64,000 nt of DNA from Spinellus fusiger (Eukaryota > Mucoromycota > Mucoromycetes > Mucorales > Phycomycetaceae), in contig JALLLS010000055.1 of NCBI GenBank assembly GCA_025094145.1, positions 1-64,000 of the forward strand. Reading direction: 5' to 3'. The stretch's first letter is position 1, and each line of letters opens with the position of its first letter. Shown here piece by piece: positions 1 through 10,429 of this stretch. The position numbers were made by a program, and so were the translations under genes. The notes below the pieces were generated by a model. The model had not been told where the DNA came from and did not search any database. It saw nothing but the letters and a program-made list of their open reading frames with translations.

Positions 1-805
1 TGACTATCTTAGATACTCTGTATGGACACTATATCATTAGCAAATGAAAAAGAAAACAACATTACTGGCAAGAATAGGAAGGTAGTATACAAGTGTAATT
101 GTCTACTTCTTCAATAAAATAGACCTGGATCCGAACAGTTATCTAGAGTAAAGACAAGTACAAAAGACTTTGTAGACTTAGTAGAATATTTCCTATTCTC
201 GACTTGTTTTCTTTGTGCTCCGTCACTTTACGCTAGTTTCTTTGTTGGTATTTGTGAGGTACCATTGTTATTTCTACTACATGTTTGTTTCCAACTACTC
301 CACATTGTTGGTGGTATTTCCAATATATCCCCCCTCCACTACTCCCTCACGCCAACAAACACATCTCCAAACACTTTCCTTCGCGCCTGTATACTGTGCC
401 AGTAGCCAGTCCTTCAAGGCTCTACATGTCTCTGGTAAATCTCAAAGTGCCCAACATTACAACATCTAAATATTCTTGGGATATAAAAGCAAATACACGG
501 ACAGTAAAATCACACCATTCTTATGATTGATTGGCATGTTTGGAAAGACCTTTTTGTTTTCTTAATATACTATTTAAAACTCTATCTGTGTATTTTATCA
601 TCTGTTGTCTTTGGCTTCAATCAAAAGAAAATCCTGGACAGTTCAAAGAGTAAACAAAGTCTTATTTTTTTTTATTATATAGTCTTTCTAATTCTTTTTA
701 TACTTTTCTAATTACTACTATCTACCAATAAAAATTATGGAAAGTAACATCTTGCTAAAGTATTATCCCTTGGATATACGCCTTGCTACTAACTCTTTTT
801 CTACC
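1..805. other. Intergenic, no gene recognised
   Basis: AT-rich sequence with short open frames that show no family resemblance and no convincing splice structure. I see no repeat array or RNA gene here. Confidence 0.4.
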
Positions 806-1108
806 ATGGGGTCCTCTTTTGGATGGTTTGCGTTTCTATTGACTGGGATGATCAACATCTCTATTTATGGTAAGTGATTATCTGACACATCTTGAATAAA
901 GTATTATAGTTCCACGGGATGATATCTTAGAGACTTTTAAGGTCCTTGGTGAGGGTGGCTATGTTCACAGATAGAAGAGAGCAGAAAAGGAGATTGGGGG
1001 TGCCTTTGCATGTGCAACAGATAGATGTTAGATGGAAGCCTAGTAACAGAGTGTCCAGGACAGTCAGCCAAGAGAAACAGAGAAGATTAAAGGAACAATG
1101 AATCCAAT
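806..1108 (+). pseudogene. Possible two-exon gene fragment, frameshifted, unrecognised
   Basis: Two exon-like blocks can be read. The first (806-869) starts MGSSFGWFAFLL and ends at a GTAAGT donor. The second begins after an AG at 909 and continues with VPRDDILETFKVLGEGGYVH, in phase with the first. The frame then hits a stop near 971, but the overlapping frame carries a basic stretch (REQKRRLGV, later QIDVRWKPSNRVSR) to a stop at about 1100, so one base may have been gained or lost. I do not recognise the family. It could be a decayed gene, part of a mobile element, or chance. Only the splice-like signals and the continuity of the basic reading frame are seen directly. Confidence 0.25.
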
Positions 1109-1399
1109 TGAAGAGCCAAAGAGAACCAGAGAAGAAGAACAAAACAGAGAGACTATGGGATACACACGAGAAACAGTCAATTACTTAGCCTTAGAGTCTA
1201 TATCATTCGATTATGGGCCTCAAAGTATTAATCGGATTAAGATTGTTTTTTATTTTATTTTATTTTATATTAAATATGAAAACAGAGGGTTTTTATAGTT
1301 ATGAGGAGTGCTATACCATTACACATACACTTCTCTATTGGCCCTCATTCAATCACTAGCCTTTTACTTTCATCCATGAAAATAGGCCATCACACTGCC

Positions 1400-2026
1400 T
1401 TATGCTTTAATTATTTCTGTAGCAACTACTGCAAAAATACTATTGTATCTACCACCATAGTCATTGACCTTTAGTATAAGATCAGATTTTCCATGAACAG
1501 CATTAGGAGGAACAGTAGTTTCAATAGAGCCTTGGCTGATAGGAATTCTATAGCGAAAGTATTCTAAAAAAGTAACATTATTTGTATTTATTATTTATAC
1601 TCTTCGATCTGCTTACTTGGTAGCACTGGATTAATAGGTCTACGATAATACAGATTGACACTAAATTTAGAAACATGAATAAACATTGACTATGACTTTT
1701 TCAATACTTGTGTGGTATTCTTGGGAAGTTTATTTTCAGGATCATTTATTTTCCTAGACAACCACACACATGTTAATTCAATACAAAACAAGTGTATGTT
1801 GAGAGCATACCATACAAAAGTGTAATTCTGTCCAATTGCCAATACCTCTCCAAATTGGGGCATTATACTGAATTGTTTATTAGTGAAAACTAGTAAGAGG
1901 ACATGCAGATGAATACTATTAATAATAAATGACTTACAATTTGATGATATCATTAATATTATCCCCAGCAGAAACAAAGGAAAGAGAAGCCAAGGCAAAG
2001 ATGGGAATCAAAACAGATTTCAACAT
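1400..2026 (-). CDS. Small secreted Kre9/KNH-like cell-surface protein, 5 exons
   Basis: Proposed exons (minus): 2026-1938, 1867-1811, 1753-1697, 1660-1617, 1563-1400, giving 136 aa. Residues 1-20 (MLKSVLIPIFALASLSFVSA) form a signal peptide. The next part, with PQFGEVLAIGQNYTFVW, matches the opening of the Kre9/KNH fold (a P-x-x-G turn, then a Gly-Gln strand ending in Trp). The end, with GSIETTVPPNAVHGKSDLIL and a final FAVVA strand, matches its closing strands. Kre9/KNH proteins are wall or secreted proteins linked to beta-1,6-glucan in yeasts; the role here is inferred. No Ser/Thr tail or GPI signal is visible. Intron 3 would be only 36 nt with a GTCATA donor, so that junction is the weakest point. 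Confidence 0.6.
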
Positions 2027-2636
2027 AGTAGTAAGATGGTGGCAGTTAAAGAGTAGTATGAATAACAAAAAAAGAGAGAGTGTGTGTAGGCTACCTTTTT
2101 ATACTTATCTCTGCATGTATGTTACAGTAATGCTATTCTCTCTTATTCGTAATATGTATTCACAATATAGATGTTTCATAATTGTATCTATTCTTCTTTT
2201 TCTCTTTTTTGGGGTTTTATTTTAATGGTATGTTTATTGACTTCAAGGATATTTTTATGTGGGGTTCATCTCTTGTCTTTTTCTGGAGCTATTATTTTAA
2301 ATTATCCACTCAAAGACTATAGTGTGATCTTATGTAAAAGTAGAAAATGATTGATCCACCATGACATAGGCATAAAAGATGGTAATACAAATCGGCATAG
2401 TACAGTATATTTAACAAGTAAGTTCGATCACAACCAAAAATCATATCACCCATCATGTGTTTGTGTATCATGAGATGATACGTTAGGATGTATGTATGTA
2501 ACATTATAAACTGAGCCAAGCTAAAGAATATACAATCCCATACAATAAATAAGTAGACAGTAAGCCAATTTTTATTTTTTTTTCTTCAAAGATAAAATAG
2601 AAGTATTTTTCTTTTCTTTTATAAATTATCCAAAAG
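2027..2636. other. Intergenic, AT-rich
   Basis: Lies between the small secreted gene and the Tc1-type relic. The first part is probably the promoter of the secreted gene (CT/GA-rich tract near 2065-2085). No coding or RNA gene is seen. Confidence 0.4.
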
Positions 2637-3733
2637 ATGACTTTAGTCAATGAAAATCAGCCAACTCTTAGCCAAGAACATGAAGATAGTCCTATCAAAA
2701 GGAGAAAGCATAATATGCTTATTATAGGTCAAATCATAGGACAATGGAAAAGACATGCTACTTATTAAGAGATTGCTGACGATCTTGACATCCCAAAGAG
2801 CACAGTGGGCAAGAGTGTCCTATTGTATACAAACAAATGCATAACTCGACCCAAACTTCGTACAGGAAGACTTGAAAAGGTTTCATCTACTTCAAAACTG
2901 GCTATCGTTTTGTCTATTCACAGAAACTCTATGCAAACAAGTGTATATCATTTGAAAAATATGAATGATGCAGGTGTGGATATTTGCCGTAGTACATTTT
3001 TAAAATATATGAATGAACTCGGGGGGGTTTTTTTTCATGCTCACCATCAAGAGAACTTGGTATGACACCTACTCACAAGCAAAGACGATTATAATGGTTT
3101 AAAAACAAGGTTGGTTTGACCAGTGGAGAGGTGGAGTAACATTGTTTGGTCTGATGCATCCTGTTTTACAGTTGTGGGCAATAATAAAGAGACTAGAGTG
3201 ATCAGGAAGATAAAAAATATGAGGAAAGCTATAAGCAAAGAACATAAAAGCATGACAAGGGTTCAGTCATGGCTTGGGGTTGGTTTTTGTGTGGAGGTGT
3301 AGAAACTCTTGTACTCCTGGAGGGATCAGTTAATCAATACAATTATTTCAATGTAATTACTAAATACTTTCTTCCCTGGTTTCAAAAATTGAAAGAGGAC
3401 CTCAATGAGACCATTCTCTTCCAAGAAGACGGTGCTCCTTGCCACAAAGGAGCATATAGTAGATGGTACAAACAAAAGGGATGTATGATTGAAGGTTTTG
3501 ATTTTTGGCCTGCACAAAGTCCAGATCTTAACCCAATTGAGCATGTCTGGGCTTATCATGAAGAGAAGATAGAGTTGCCTCGAACAAGCATAACCAATAC
3601 AAAACAGCTTGAACAATGCTTGTGTAGTGAATGGGAGAAGATCTCAAATGAATTTCTGGGAAATTTAGTGGATAGCATGCCAAAGAGGTGCTCCGCTGTG
3701 ATGAAGAATAAAGGCTTTGCTACAAAGTACTGA
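2637..3733 (+). pseudogene. Tc1/mariner-type transposase, broken
   Basis: Reads as a Tc1-family transposase across several frames. An N-terminal helix-turn-helix portion starts at 2637 and is interrupted by a TAA before EIADDLDIPKSTVGKS. A second stop follows near 3063. The catalytic core then appears as WSDASCF (first Asp), QEDGAPCH (second Asp) and SPDLNPIEHVW (Glu), with 36 residues between the second Asp and the Glu. The last 154 codons (3269-3733) are intact and end ATKY. At least one stop and frame changes separate the parts, so no functional enzyme is expected. Terminal inverted repeats were not identified. Confidence 0.85.
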
Positions 3734-4052
3734 GCAATATTTTTATAATAAAAATGTAGATAATCATCTAAAGAACAACTGTTCCAAATCTTGTGTTATT
3801 CCATGAACTTTTTATTATAGACATCTTAGACTGATAGATATGCTTTTATTTTTATAAAAAAAAATTGATTTTTTGTTTAGTCATTTTTTGTATGGGACTA
3901 TTTATAAATATATATAAAAATGAGAAACAGGAAAATATACAGAGCACTTCTGTAATAAACATTCAACAGAATAGAGACTATCTTGAAAGAAAAAGATAGT
4001 ATTACTATTTACAAACAAACTGCTTATGATAAACCTTTCCATCTTGTTATAA
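3734..4052. other. Intergenic, AT-rich
   Basis: Probably holds the 3' end of the Tc1-type relic and the 3' flank of the next minus-strand gene. No other feature is seen. Confidence 0.4.
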
Positions 4053-5120
4053 TCAAGTAGGATCAACACCTGCAGCCAAAGCAGCTATTTCAAGATCACT
4101 AGGGATATGTTCAACATGAGATATCTCCATAAAACTCCCTGTGTCTTCATTTTCATGAAAAGGGTCGTCTCCGGTGCCTTTTTTTTGTCGTTTGTTTTTA
4201 TAGGATCTTGTTTTTCGCTTTGAAGGTACGTGCAGACTGCTTTCCAGAGGCACTGGGATTGCTGGTATCATTGGAATGACTGGAGGATCTGTAGGTCTAT
4301 CTGAAATAGACATTAAGAGAGCATCGAGGGAGAATTCAGGTTGAGCAGGTTTGGTATTGGCTACTACTTTTGTGTTGGTGGTGGTGGTGGTTGCTCTGGT
4401 AGTGGTATTTGTTATGGGTGATGTTGTAGGTTGACTATGGACTGGTGGACTTGATTGAGAAAGAGTGGAAGTTGCAGAGACAATGGCTTGTGTCTTGTTA
4501 GGTGCTATATTCTGGACTGGAGGAGTATTTGTATTATCATGAGCAGCATCTACTTTTTCACTTGTATATGGTTTGTCGTGTGTTATCTTTTGTTTCTGAG
4601 CCATGTAAGTGACAAAGGAGGTGGTATCTTTTGCTTTTTGTATTGCTTCACTGGGAGATACAAAGAGAGAAATTGCTTCGTAGGCTTCTTGGGTTATATA
4701 AAACTTATCCATGTAAGGATGTCTATACATTTTAGCAGGTGAGTAGGAGGCCTGACTAGGTGCTACTGAGGGTCTTTCTTGTTGGTCTTTCTCCAAAACC
4801 AAATCATTATTGCTATGTATAGTGTCGCTCTCTTTCTCCTGCTGTTCTTCTGTTGTTTTTTCTGTTGTTTTTTCTGTTGCTTGAGACTCTTGGTTTTTTG
4901 TCTGAGGTGGTTTCTCTATTTCCTGTTCTACTACTTGTGAATCTTTCTCAACCACTACTTCGGCTGTAACGGGTGGTTCAGGTGTTACTTCTCGTGAAGA
5001 GTCACTGTCAGAATTCTCATCACTGTCAGAATCATCTGTATTATTCTCCAATCTCACTTCCATGTCGAGATCCTCAACAACACTAGCATTGTTAGCTGAA
5101 ATGTATGTCTCCTGTGACAT
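4053..5120 (-). CDS. Acidic, disordered protein of unknown function (355 aa)
   Basis: A single uninterrupted exon with an ATG at 5120. The N-terminal third is highly acidic and Ser-rich (NTDDSDSDENSDSDSS), followed by Glu/Thr/Gln-rich sequence. A short ordered patch (HPYMDKFYITQEAYEAISLF) sits near residue 135. The middle is a Thr/Ser/Pro tract partly encoded by CCA/ACC-type repeats. Near the C-terminus lies a basic cluster (KRKTRSYKNKRQKK) that looks like a nuclear localisation signal. I recognise no family. Composition suggests a nuclear, possibly chromatin- or transcription-associated protein, but this is inference only. It lies downstream of the SmG gene on the same strand, with about 230 bp between coding regions. 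Confidence 0.6.
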   Translation of the reverse strand: MSQETYISANNASVVEDLDMEVRLENNTDDSDSDENSDSDSSREVTPEPPVTAEVVVEKDSQVVEQEIEKPPQTKNQESQATEKTTEKTTEEQQEKESDTIHSNNDLVLEKDQQERPSVAPSQASYSPAKMYRHPYMDKFYITQEAYEAISLFVSPSEAIQKAKDTTSFVTYMAQKQKITHDKPYTSEKVDAAHDNTNTPPVQNIAPNKTQAIVSATSTLSQSSPPVHSQPTTSPITNTTTRATTTTTNTKVVANTKPAQPEFSLDALLMSISDRPTDPPVIPMIPAIPVPLESSLHVPSKRKTRSYKNKRQKKGTGDDPFHENEDTGSFMEISHVEHIPSDLEIAALAAGVDPT

Positions 5121-5350
5121 TATGTAAACAAGCTAGAAAGGGGGAAAGTGTTGTGACGTAAAGTCATTGTTTTTGCTGCTACTCGTGACTTTTCTTTTTT
5201 TTTCTCTTATTTTCTATAGGAAACGACACAAGAAAGAATAAACTCAGGCAAGATTTGGCTATAGAACAGGTTCTTTATGGGAGGAGGAGAGAAAATAGAA
5301 ATAGTTTGGTCAGAATAACCCAATACGAAATAGATACGCTCCCATCAGGA

Positions 5351-5772
5351 TTAGATACGCTCCAATGCCTCCAAAAGTGTAATGCTGTTACCACGGATAA
5401 CCTATAGATCAACATAGAAAGGTCTGTAAGAAAGTGTTCTTTTTTATATAGATAGATAGAGGGAGAAATACGCGTATTGACTTACAATCATGCCAATTTG
5501 GTGCTTTTCTGTCTCGCTCACATCTTCAACAGCCTCATCCAATACAATGTTCATAAAGGGATCGTAACCACGGAGAATACCAATGACTCTTCGGTTACCG
5601 TTGAGCTTAAGAGACAAGTGCTTGTCCATGTATCTATAATAAAGAACAGAGTAGGTGAGTGAGTGAGTGTTTGGTTGTTGTTGTTGTTTTCCACCTTTGT
5701 TGCTACTACTAATATCAGTATCAGTACCAGTACCACTTACTTTTTGAGTTCTGGAGTGGTGGCAATACCCAT
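5351..5772 (-). CDS. SNRPG: Small nuclear ribonucleoprotein SmG
   Basis: Exons 5772-5741, 5633-5486 and 5401-5351 splice with canonical GT-AG junctions into 76 aa, the usual length of SmG. Sm1 motif residues are [19 protein letters not shown]. Sm2 is [15 protein letters not shown] at the C-terminus, almost identical to the human and yeast proteins. SmG is one of the seven core proteins forming the heptameric ring on the Sm site of U1, U2, U4 and U5 snRNAs, needed for snRNP assembly and pre-mRNA splicing. The start [15 protein letters not shown] fits the family N-terminus. Confidence 0.95.
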
Positions 5773-6575
5773 AGTGTTTATATCTTCTATGAACAGATTA
5801 AGGTTTAGCTTTTATTCTATTTTTTCTGTGTACTGTTGGCAAGTCATGTTGACTCATGAAGTGAGCTTACGTGTCAGGTACTTTTGAGAGTGGGATTTTT
5901 CTTCAACATGCACTTTCCACTATAAAATGTATTGTTGAAAGTGACCGTCTTTTAATGACGTTTATCTGAGTTTGAATATGAGCAAGAGAACGGGTGTCGT
6001 AAAAAAGCAGTAGACATTGGAGGCTTCTTTTGCCAGGCTAATATGGCATTATCGTTCACTTTCTCGGTTAAAAATGACATATATTTATGATTTAAAGTGT
6101 ATGAGTAAAAATAGAAGTATTTGGAAGAAAGATAGAAAAGATATAAGAATCTATACAACAAGTTACAATGGCTATGGATCGACTTTTCCACTGTATATCT
6201 AGCTGACTCTTAATGTACACTACTATGGCGTTATCAGGTTGTTATCTTAATGGCCCATGGAATGTTTATTCTGTTGTTTTCTCTTTCATAAGAATTGAAT
6301 CTAAAAGAGCCACTGAAATAGAGCATATCTCATTCTTCAAAGGTCAATGGAGTAGTCATAAGCATAAAATGAAGGAAATATCTCTGATGTACTGTTTAAA
6401 CTATGAGATTCTCTCTCTCTCTCTCTCTCTTGTTATAACCATCACATCAACAAGATGCATTGTAAGCAGGTTACACGTGACGGAAAAATAGAATAAGATG
6501 GTGAATAGTTGTGGACTCTTCTTTCTCTTTCTCTCTCTCCCTTTTCGTGTTTATCATTTATCCTTATTTTTCCAA
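5773..6575. other. Intergenic region between divergent SmG and MET22
   Basis: About 800 bp between the starts of two divergent genes. It holds a (CT)10 run at 6411-6430 and a CT-rich tract at about 6519-6545 just upstream of MET22, a common fungal promoter composition. Short open frames have no recognisable products. Confidence 0.5.
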
Positions 6576-7984
6576 ATGTCAGGTATGTCTTTACTGAGAA
6601 TAGTTTTTTTATAAGAGAGATAATAAACAAGTCCTACCATAGCATTTTTGAAAGAGAGACAGGTGGCTATTCAGGCTGTTCTTCAAGCCAGCAAAGTGTG
6701 TCAGTCTGTCTTTAAGCATTTGGTGGCTAACGAGACACTGACGAAGAATGACAAATCACCTGTCACTGGTAAAGAGATATAAGAGATACAAGAGATATGA
6801 AGTAACATGACTCAATGTGGATAGTGGCCGATTTCTCTGCTCAGGCAATTGTGAATACCTATTTGGAAGAGGCCTTTCCTAATGATCCTATTATTGGTGA
6901 AGAAGACTCCAAAGATCTTCGTGGGGAAAGTGGAAAGGTGTTGAGAGAGAAGGTACACTCTTTGACCAATGGCATATTAAGTGCAGAACAAAGACTGAGT
7001 GAAGATCAAGTAAGTGGGAGTCATTCTATCTCTCCTACTGACATGGTAGATTCTTAGGGCCATTGACCGTGGCAATTACACTGGAGGACCTTCAGGAAGT
7101 GAGTACAGTTGTGATTGGGATATATATATATATATATAAAGAGAAATCTGATATAAGATAGGACATTGGGCATTGGATCCTATTGATGGTACCAAGGGAT
7201 TCTTACGTGGTGGCCAATATGCTGTCTGTCTTGCTCTTATTGTGGATGGTATTGTGGAATTGGGCGTTATGGGCACTCCTAATCTGCCATTGGATGTGTC
7301 CAAAACAGACAGTGAACAAGGCACTCTGTTTGTTGCTGTACGCGGACAAGGTGCTTTCCAGGTAAATCCACTGCCTATTCTGTGTGCACTCTTCTTATTC
7401 TGTTTGTTAGCGCTCATTTTCCAATGATAAAGAGACTCCTATCCACTTTTCTGCCATTAATTCTACAGAAGAGGCCACCTTTTGTGAATCAGTAGAAGCA
7501 GGACACTCCTCCCATGACGAAGCAGCACAGATTGCACAACTGTTGGGTATCACTCGTCCTGCTGTCAGAATGGACAGCCAAGCCAAATACTGTTCTATCT
7601 CACGTGGAGATGCTGATATTTACCTGCGTCTTCCTGTCAGTGATACTTATGTAGAGAAGATATGGGTGAGTCTTATACTAATTTAGATTGTATTTTACAG
7701 TCTCTGCAGTCTCTGCAGTCTCTACAGTCTCTACAGTCTATAGATCATAGCTACAGTCCATAACCATCTACATACCATACCTCTATTTCTCATCCTTCTA
7801 ATAGGATCATGCCTCTGGTAATGTTTTGGTAACAGAAGCCGGTGGAAAGGTCACCGATATCTACGGTCAGCCCCTTGACTTTTCAATTGGAAGACATCTC
7901 TCCAAGAACAAGGGCGTTATTGCCTCCAACAAAGCCCTTCATGAAACCATTGTCAAGGCAGTTCAGGCTGTCGTTAAGCTATAA
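6576..7984 (+). CDS. MET22: 3'(2'),5'-bisphosphate nucleotidase (PAP phosphatase)
   Basis: Seven exons (6576-6582, 6643-6768, 6825-7009, 7050-7098, 7162-7361, 7411-7665, 7805-7984) give 333 aa, a normal family length. The first exon is only 7 nt (Met, Ser and one base). Family landmarks are KNDKSPVTVADFSAQ, the metal-binding GEED near residue 70, WALDPIDGTKGFLRGGQYA (inositol-monophosphatase signature 1) and DHASGNVLVTEAGGKVTD near the C-terminus. The enzyme hydrolyses 3'-phosphoadenosine 5'-phosphate to AMP and phosphate. This removes the inhibitory by-product of sulfate assimilation, and the yeast enzyme is the Li+/Na+-sensitive salt-tolerance target. Intron 6 carries a 9-nt tandem repeat of the CTCTGCAGT type. 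Confidence 0.95.
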
Positions 7985-8335
7985 CAATAAATTGTGTTAC
8001 CTTTGTACTGCACCGGAAAACCCCAAGTCCAGGGTGTGCCAAGCCACTATTGGCTACTTTTTCACTCTGTACAAACTCAACGTTTGATAGATATACCAGT
8101 TCTTTTTGCCTATCTTCTCTCTCTCTTTTTTCTTCATTTCTTCATTTCTTCATTTCTTCATTTTTCACCGTGTCGTGACTGACTGCTATTATTATTATTA
8201 CTCTTCCTTTGGACTTTATTCTTGGATTTGTGCTTGACTATTCACGAAAAGCCCCTGACTCTAATCCTCAGTACATACAGAAGAAAGAGAAAGAACTACT
8301 ACTGTTTGTATTGACGCTATTGGTCAGTGAACATC
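7985..8335. other. Intergenic between MET22 and SAL1-like gene
   Basis: Holds a short tandem of TTCATTTC-type units at about 8140-8165 and the presumed MET22 terminator and SAL1 promoter. No gene is seen. Confidence 0.45.
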
Positions 8336-10429
8336 ATGAGCCAGGAGTCCGAGATCCCACCACTTTCTGAACAACCTCGCCATCCTTACTATGATGAGAG
8401 AAAGTCAGAAAGAGAGCACCGCGTAAGAGGCCTATTTGACTCTCTTGACACCCAACAAACAGGCTATCTCGATGCAGAGGCTATTCTTAGAGGATTCCTC
8501 AAACTCACTCACCTACCCACCCATACAAGCTACGCTACAGACCTGTTAGAAAAGTGCGATACATCAAGGGATGGGTTTCTTAGCTATGATGAGTTTAGAG
8601 CCTATGTAGTGGACAAGGAGCGAGAATTATGGGATCTCTTTTCAGAAATCAACCAATCAGACGACCACCGTTTACGAGCCAACGATCTGAAGAGTGCATT
8701 TACGACAGCAGGCGTGTGTGTTACTGAGGATGATATTGAACAGTTTATGCAAGTCATTGACACTGGTAAGCATAGCAATAGATAGCAAAACAAGAGAAGA
8801 GACGCGCTCTTTTGTTTTGTTCTTCTTCTTCAGTGCAAAGTTGGAGTTCCAAAACATGACATCCACTAATGGCTATTCTATAGAGGGAAACGGCTATATC
8901 GATTTTGAAGGGTGGAGAGACTTCTTACTGGTAAGTAGAGTGTTTGTAATAGTATCAAATGACACTTTTGATACGCATGGCTCAGTTACTTCCTCAAGAC
9001 ACAACCATCATTGAAATCTACAAATACTACCAAACATCAACACAACTCACGCATGATGCTGAAGTCGTATTCCCACACACAGATGAAGCGGTTGGAAATG
9101 CCTACAAATACTTGGCAGCAGGTGGCATTGCTGGTGCAGTGTCTCGTACTTGCACTGCTCCTTTTGATCGTCTGAAAGTATATCTCATCACCCAAACATC
9201 CTACAACTGTGCTTCTTCTGCAGCAAAGGTCGCCAAACCCCCCACCACCTTCCACATGTCGATCACCTCAGCACTAAGAAACATCTACAGTCAGGGTGGC
9301 CTCAGAGCGTTCTTTGTCGGCAATGGTCTGAATGTTATTAAGATTGTCCCGGAATCTGCTATCAAATTCTATGTCTTTGAAACAGCCAAGTCAGTCATTG
9401 CTGAGCTGACAAATTCCGAGGACAAGAATGCTATTCCTGTGAGCGCACGGTTTATTGCAGGTGGCATGGCGGGTCTTTGTTCTCAGTTCTGCATTTATCC
9501 CATCGAGACCCTTAAAACACGTATTATGACAAGCCATGACAATTCAATGGCAAGTCGTAAATCCCCCAATGGACAATCGTTTATTCTTCAAACTGCCAAG
9601 GACATGTACAAGGCAAAAGGTGTGCGTGCCTTTTGGCCTGGTCTTATGCTGGGTAAGGAGACAGTAGTAGAGGGTGATGGTGTTGCTGTTATTCTTCTTT
9701 CTTCTTACTGATACACAAAACACTCCTACACCTCATCCTCATAGGGCTGTTGGGTGTTTTTCCTTACCAGGCATTGGACATGGGTAAGGTGTGCCGTCAG
9801 TGGATGGGGTTCACTCACAAGACATGATTGATGTAGGCATTTATGAGACCCTCAAAGTAAGCTATTTGCAGTACATTCATAAGAAGACGGGAAACAACAG
9901 AGTACCAGGTGAACAGCCTCAACCCAATGTGCTTGTTCTTTGGGCGTGTGGTATGGTGAGTGGTTCTATTGGTGCCTCCAGTGTCTATCCACTGAACATG
10001 GTCCGGACAAGGTAAGGATGGTTTTGTTTTTGTATTTATATTTGTATTTGTATTTTTATTTGTACTTGTATTTGTACTTGTATTTGTATTTGTACTTGTA
10101 TTTGTATTTGTACTTGTACTTGTATTTGTACTTGTATTTGTACTTGTATTTTATATGAGAAGCAAACAGGGACTAACTCTTTTGATAAGACTGCAGGCAC
10201 AAGGTACGCCTGGACATCCTCATACCTATACTTCTGCCTTTGATGTGGTGAAAAAGACCTTCCAGGCAGATGGTGTAAAGGGATTCTACAAGGGATTAGG
10301 ACCCACTCTCTTCAAGGTAAGCCAATCCAGTGCTATAGAAGAGGACTCAATGTTTTCAAGGTGGTTCCCTCTGTGGGTATCAGTTATGCTGCTTATGAAT
10401 TCAGTAAACGATCGCTTGGAATCTCCTAA
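8336..10429 (+). CDS. SAL1: Calcium-regulated mitochondrial ATP-Mg/Pi carrier (SCaMC/Sal1 type)
   Basis: Seven exons (8336-8765, 8884-8930, 8986-9652, 9745-9783, 9837-10011, 10190-10316, 10361-10429) give 517 aa. The N-terminal regulatory half has EF-hand loops: DTQQTGYLDAEA near residue 38, CDTSRDGFLSYDEF near 75 and DTEGNGYIDFEGW near 142. A degenerate loop lies near 107. The C-terminal half has three mitochondrial-carrier repeats with signatures PFDRLK, PIETLK and PLNMVRTR. Such carriers sit in the inner mitochondrial membrane and exchange ATP-Mg for phosphate when cytosolic Ca2+ binds the EF-hands. The start was taken at the ATG at 8336; an upstream in-frame GTG is not used. The intron after 10011 is filled with a hexamer repeat. 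Confidence 0.93.
10028..10150. repeat. Intronic hexanucleotide array (TATTTG/TACTTG)
   Basis: About 20 copies of a 6-nt unit alternating between TATTTG and TACTTG fill most of the 178-nt intron of the SAL1-like gene. The splice sites lie outside the array. The array carries no stop in one frame, which makes a spurious Leu/Tyr reading frame. Confidence 0.9.
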
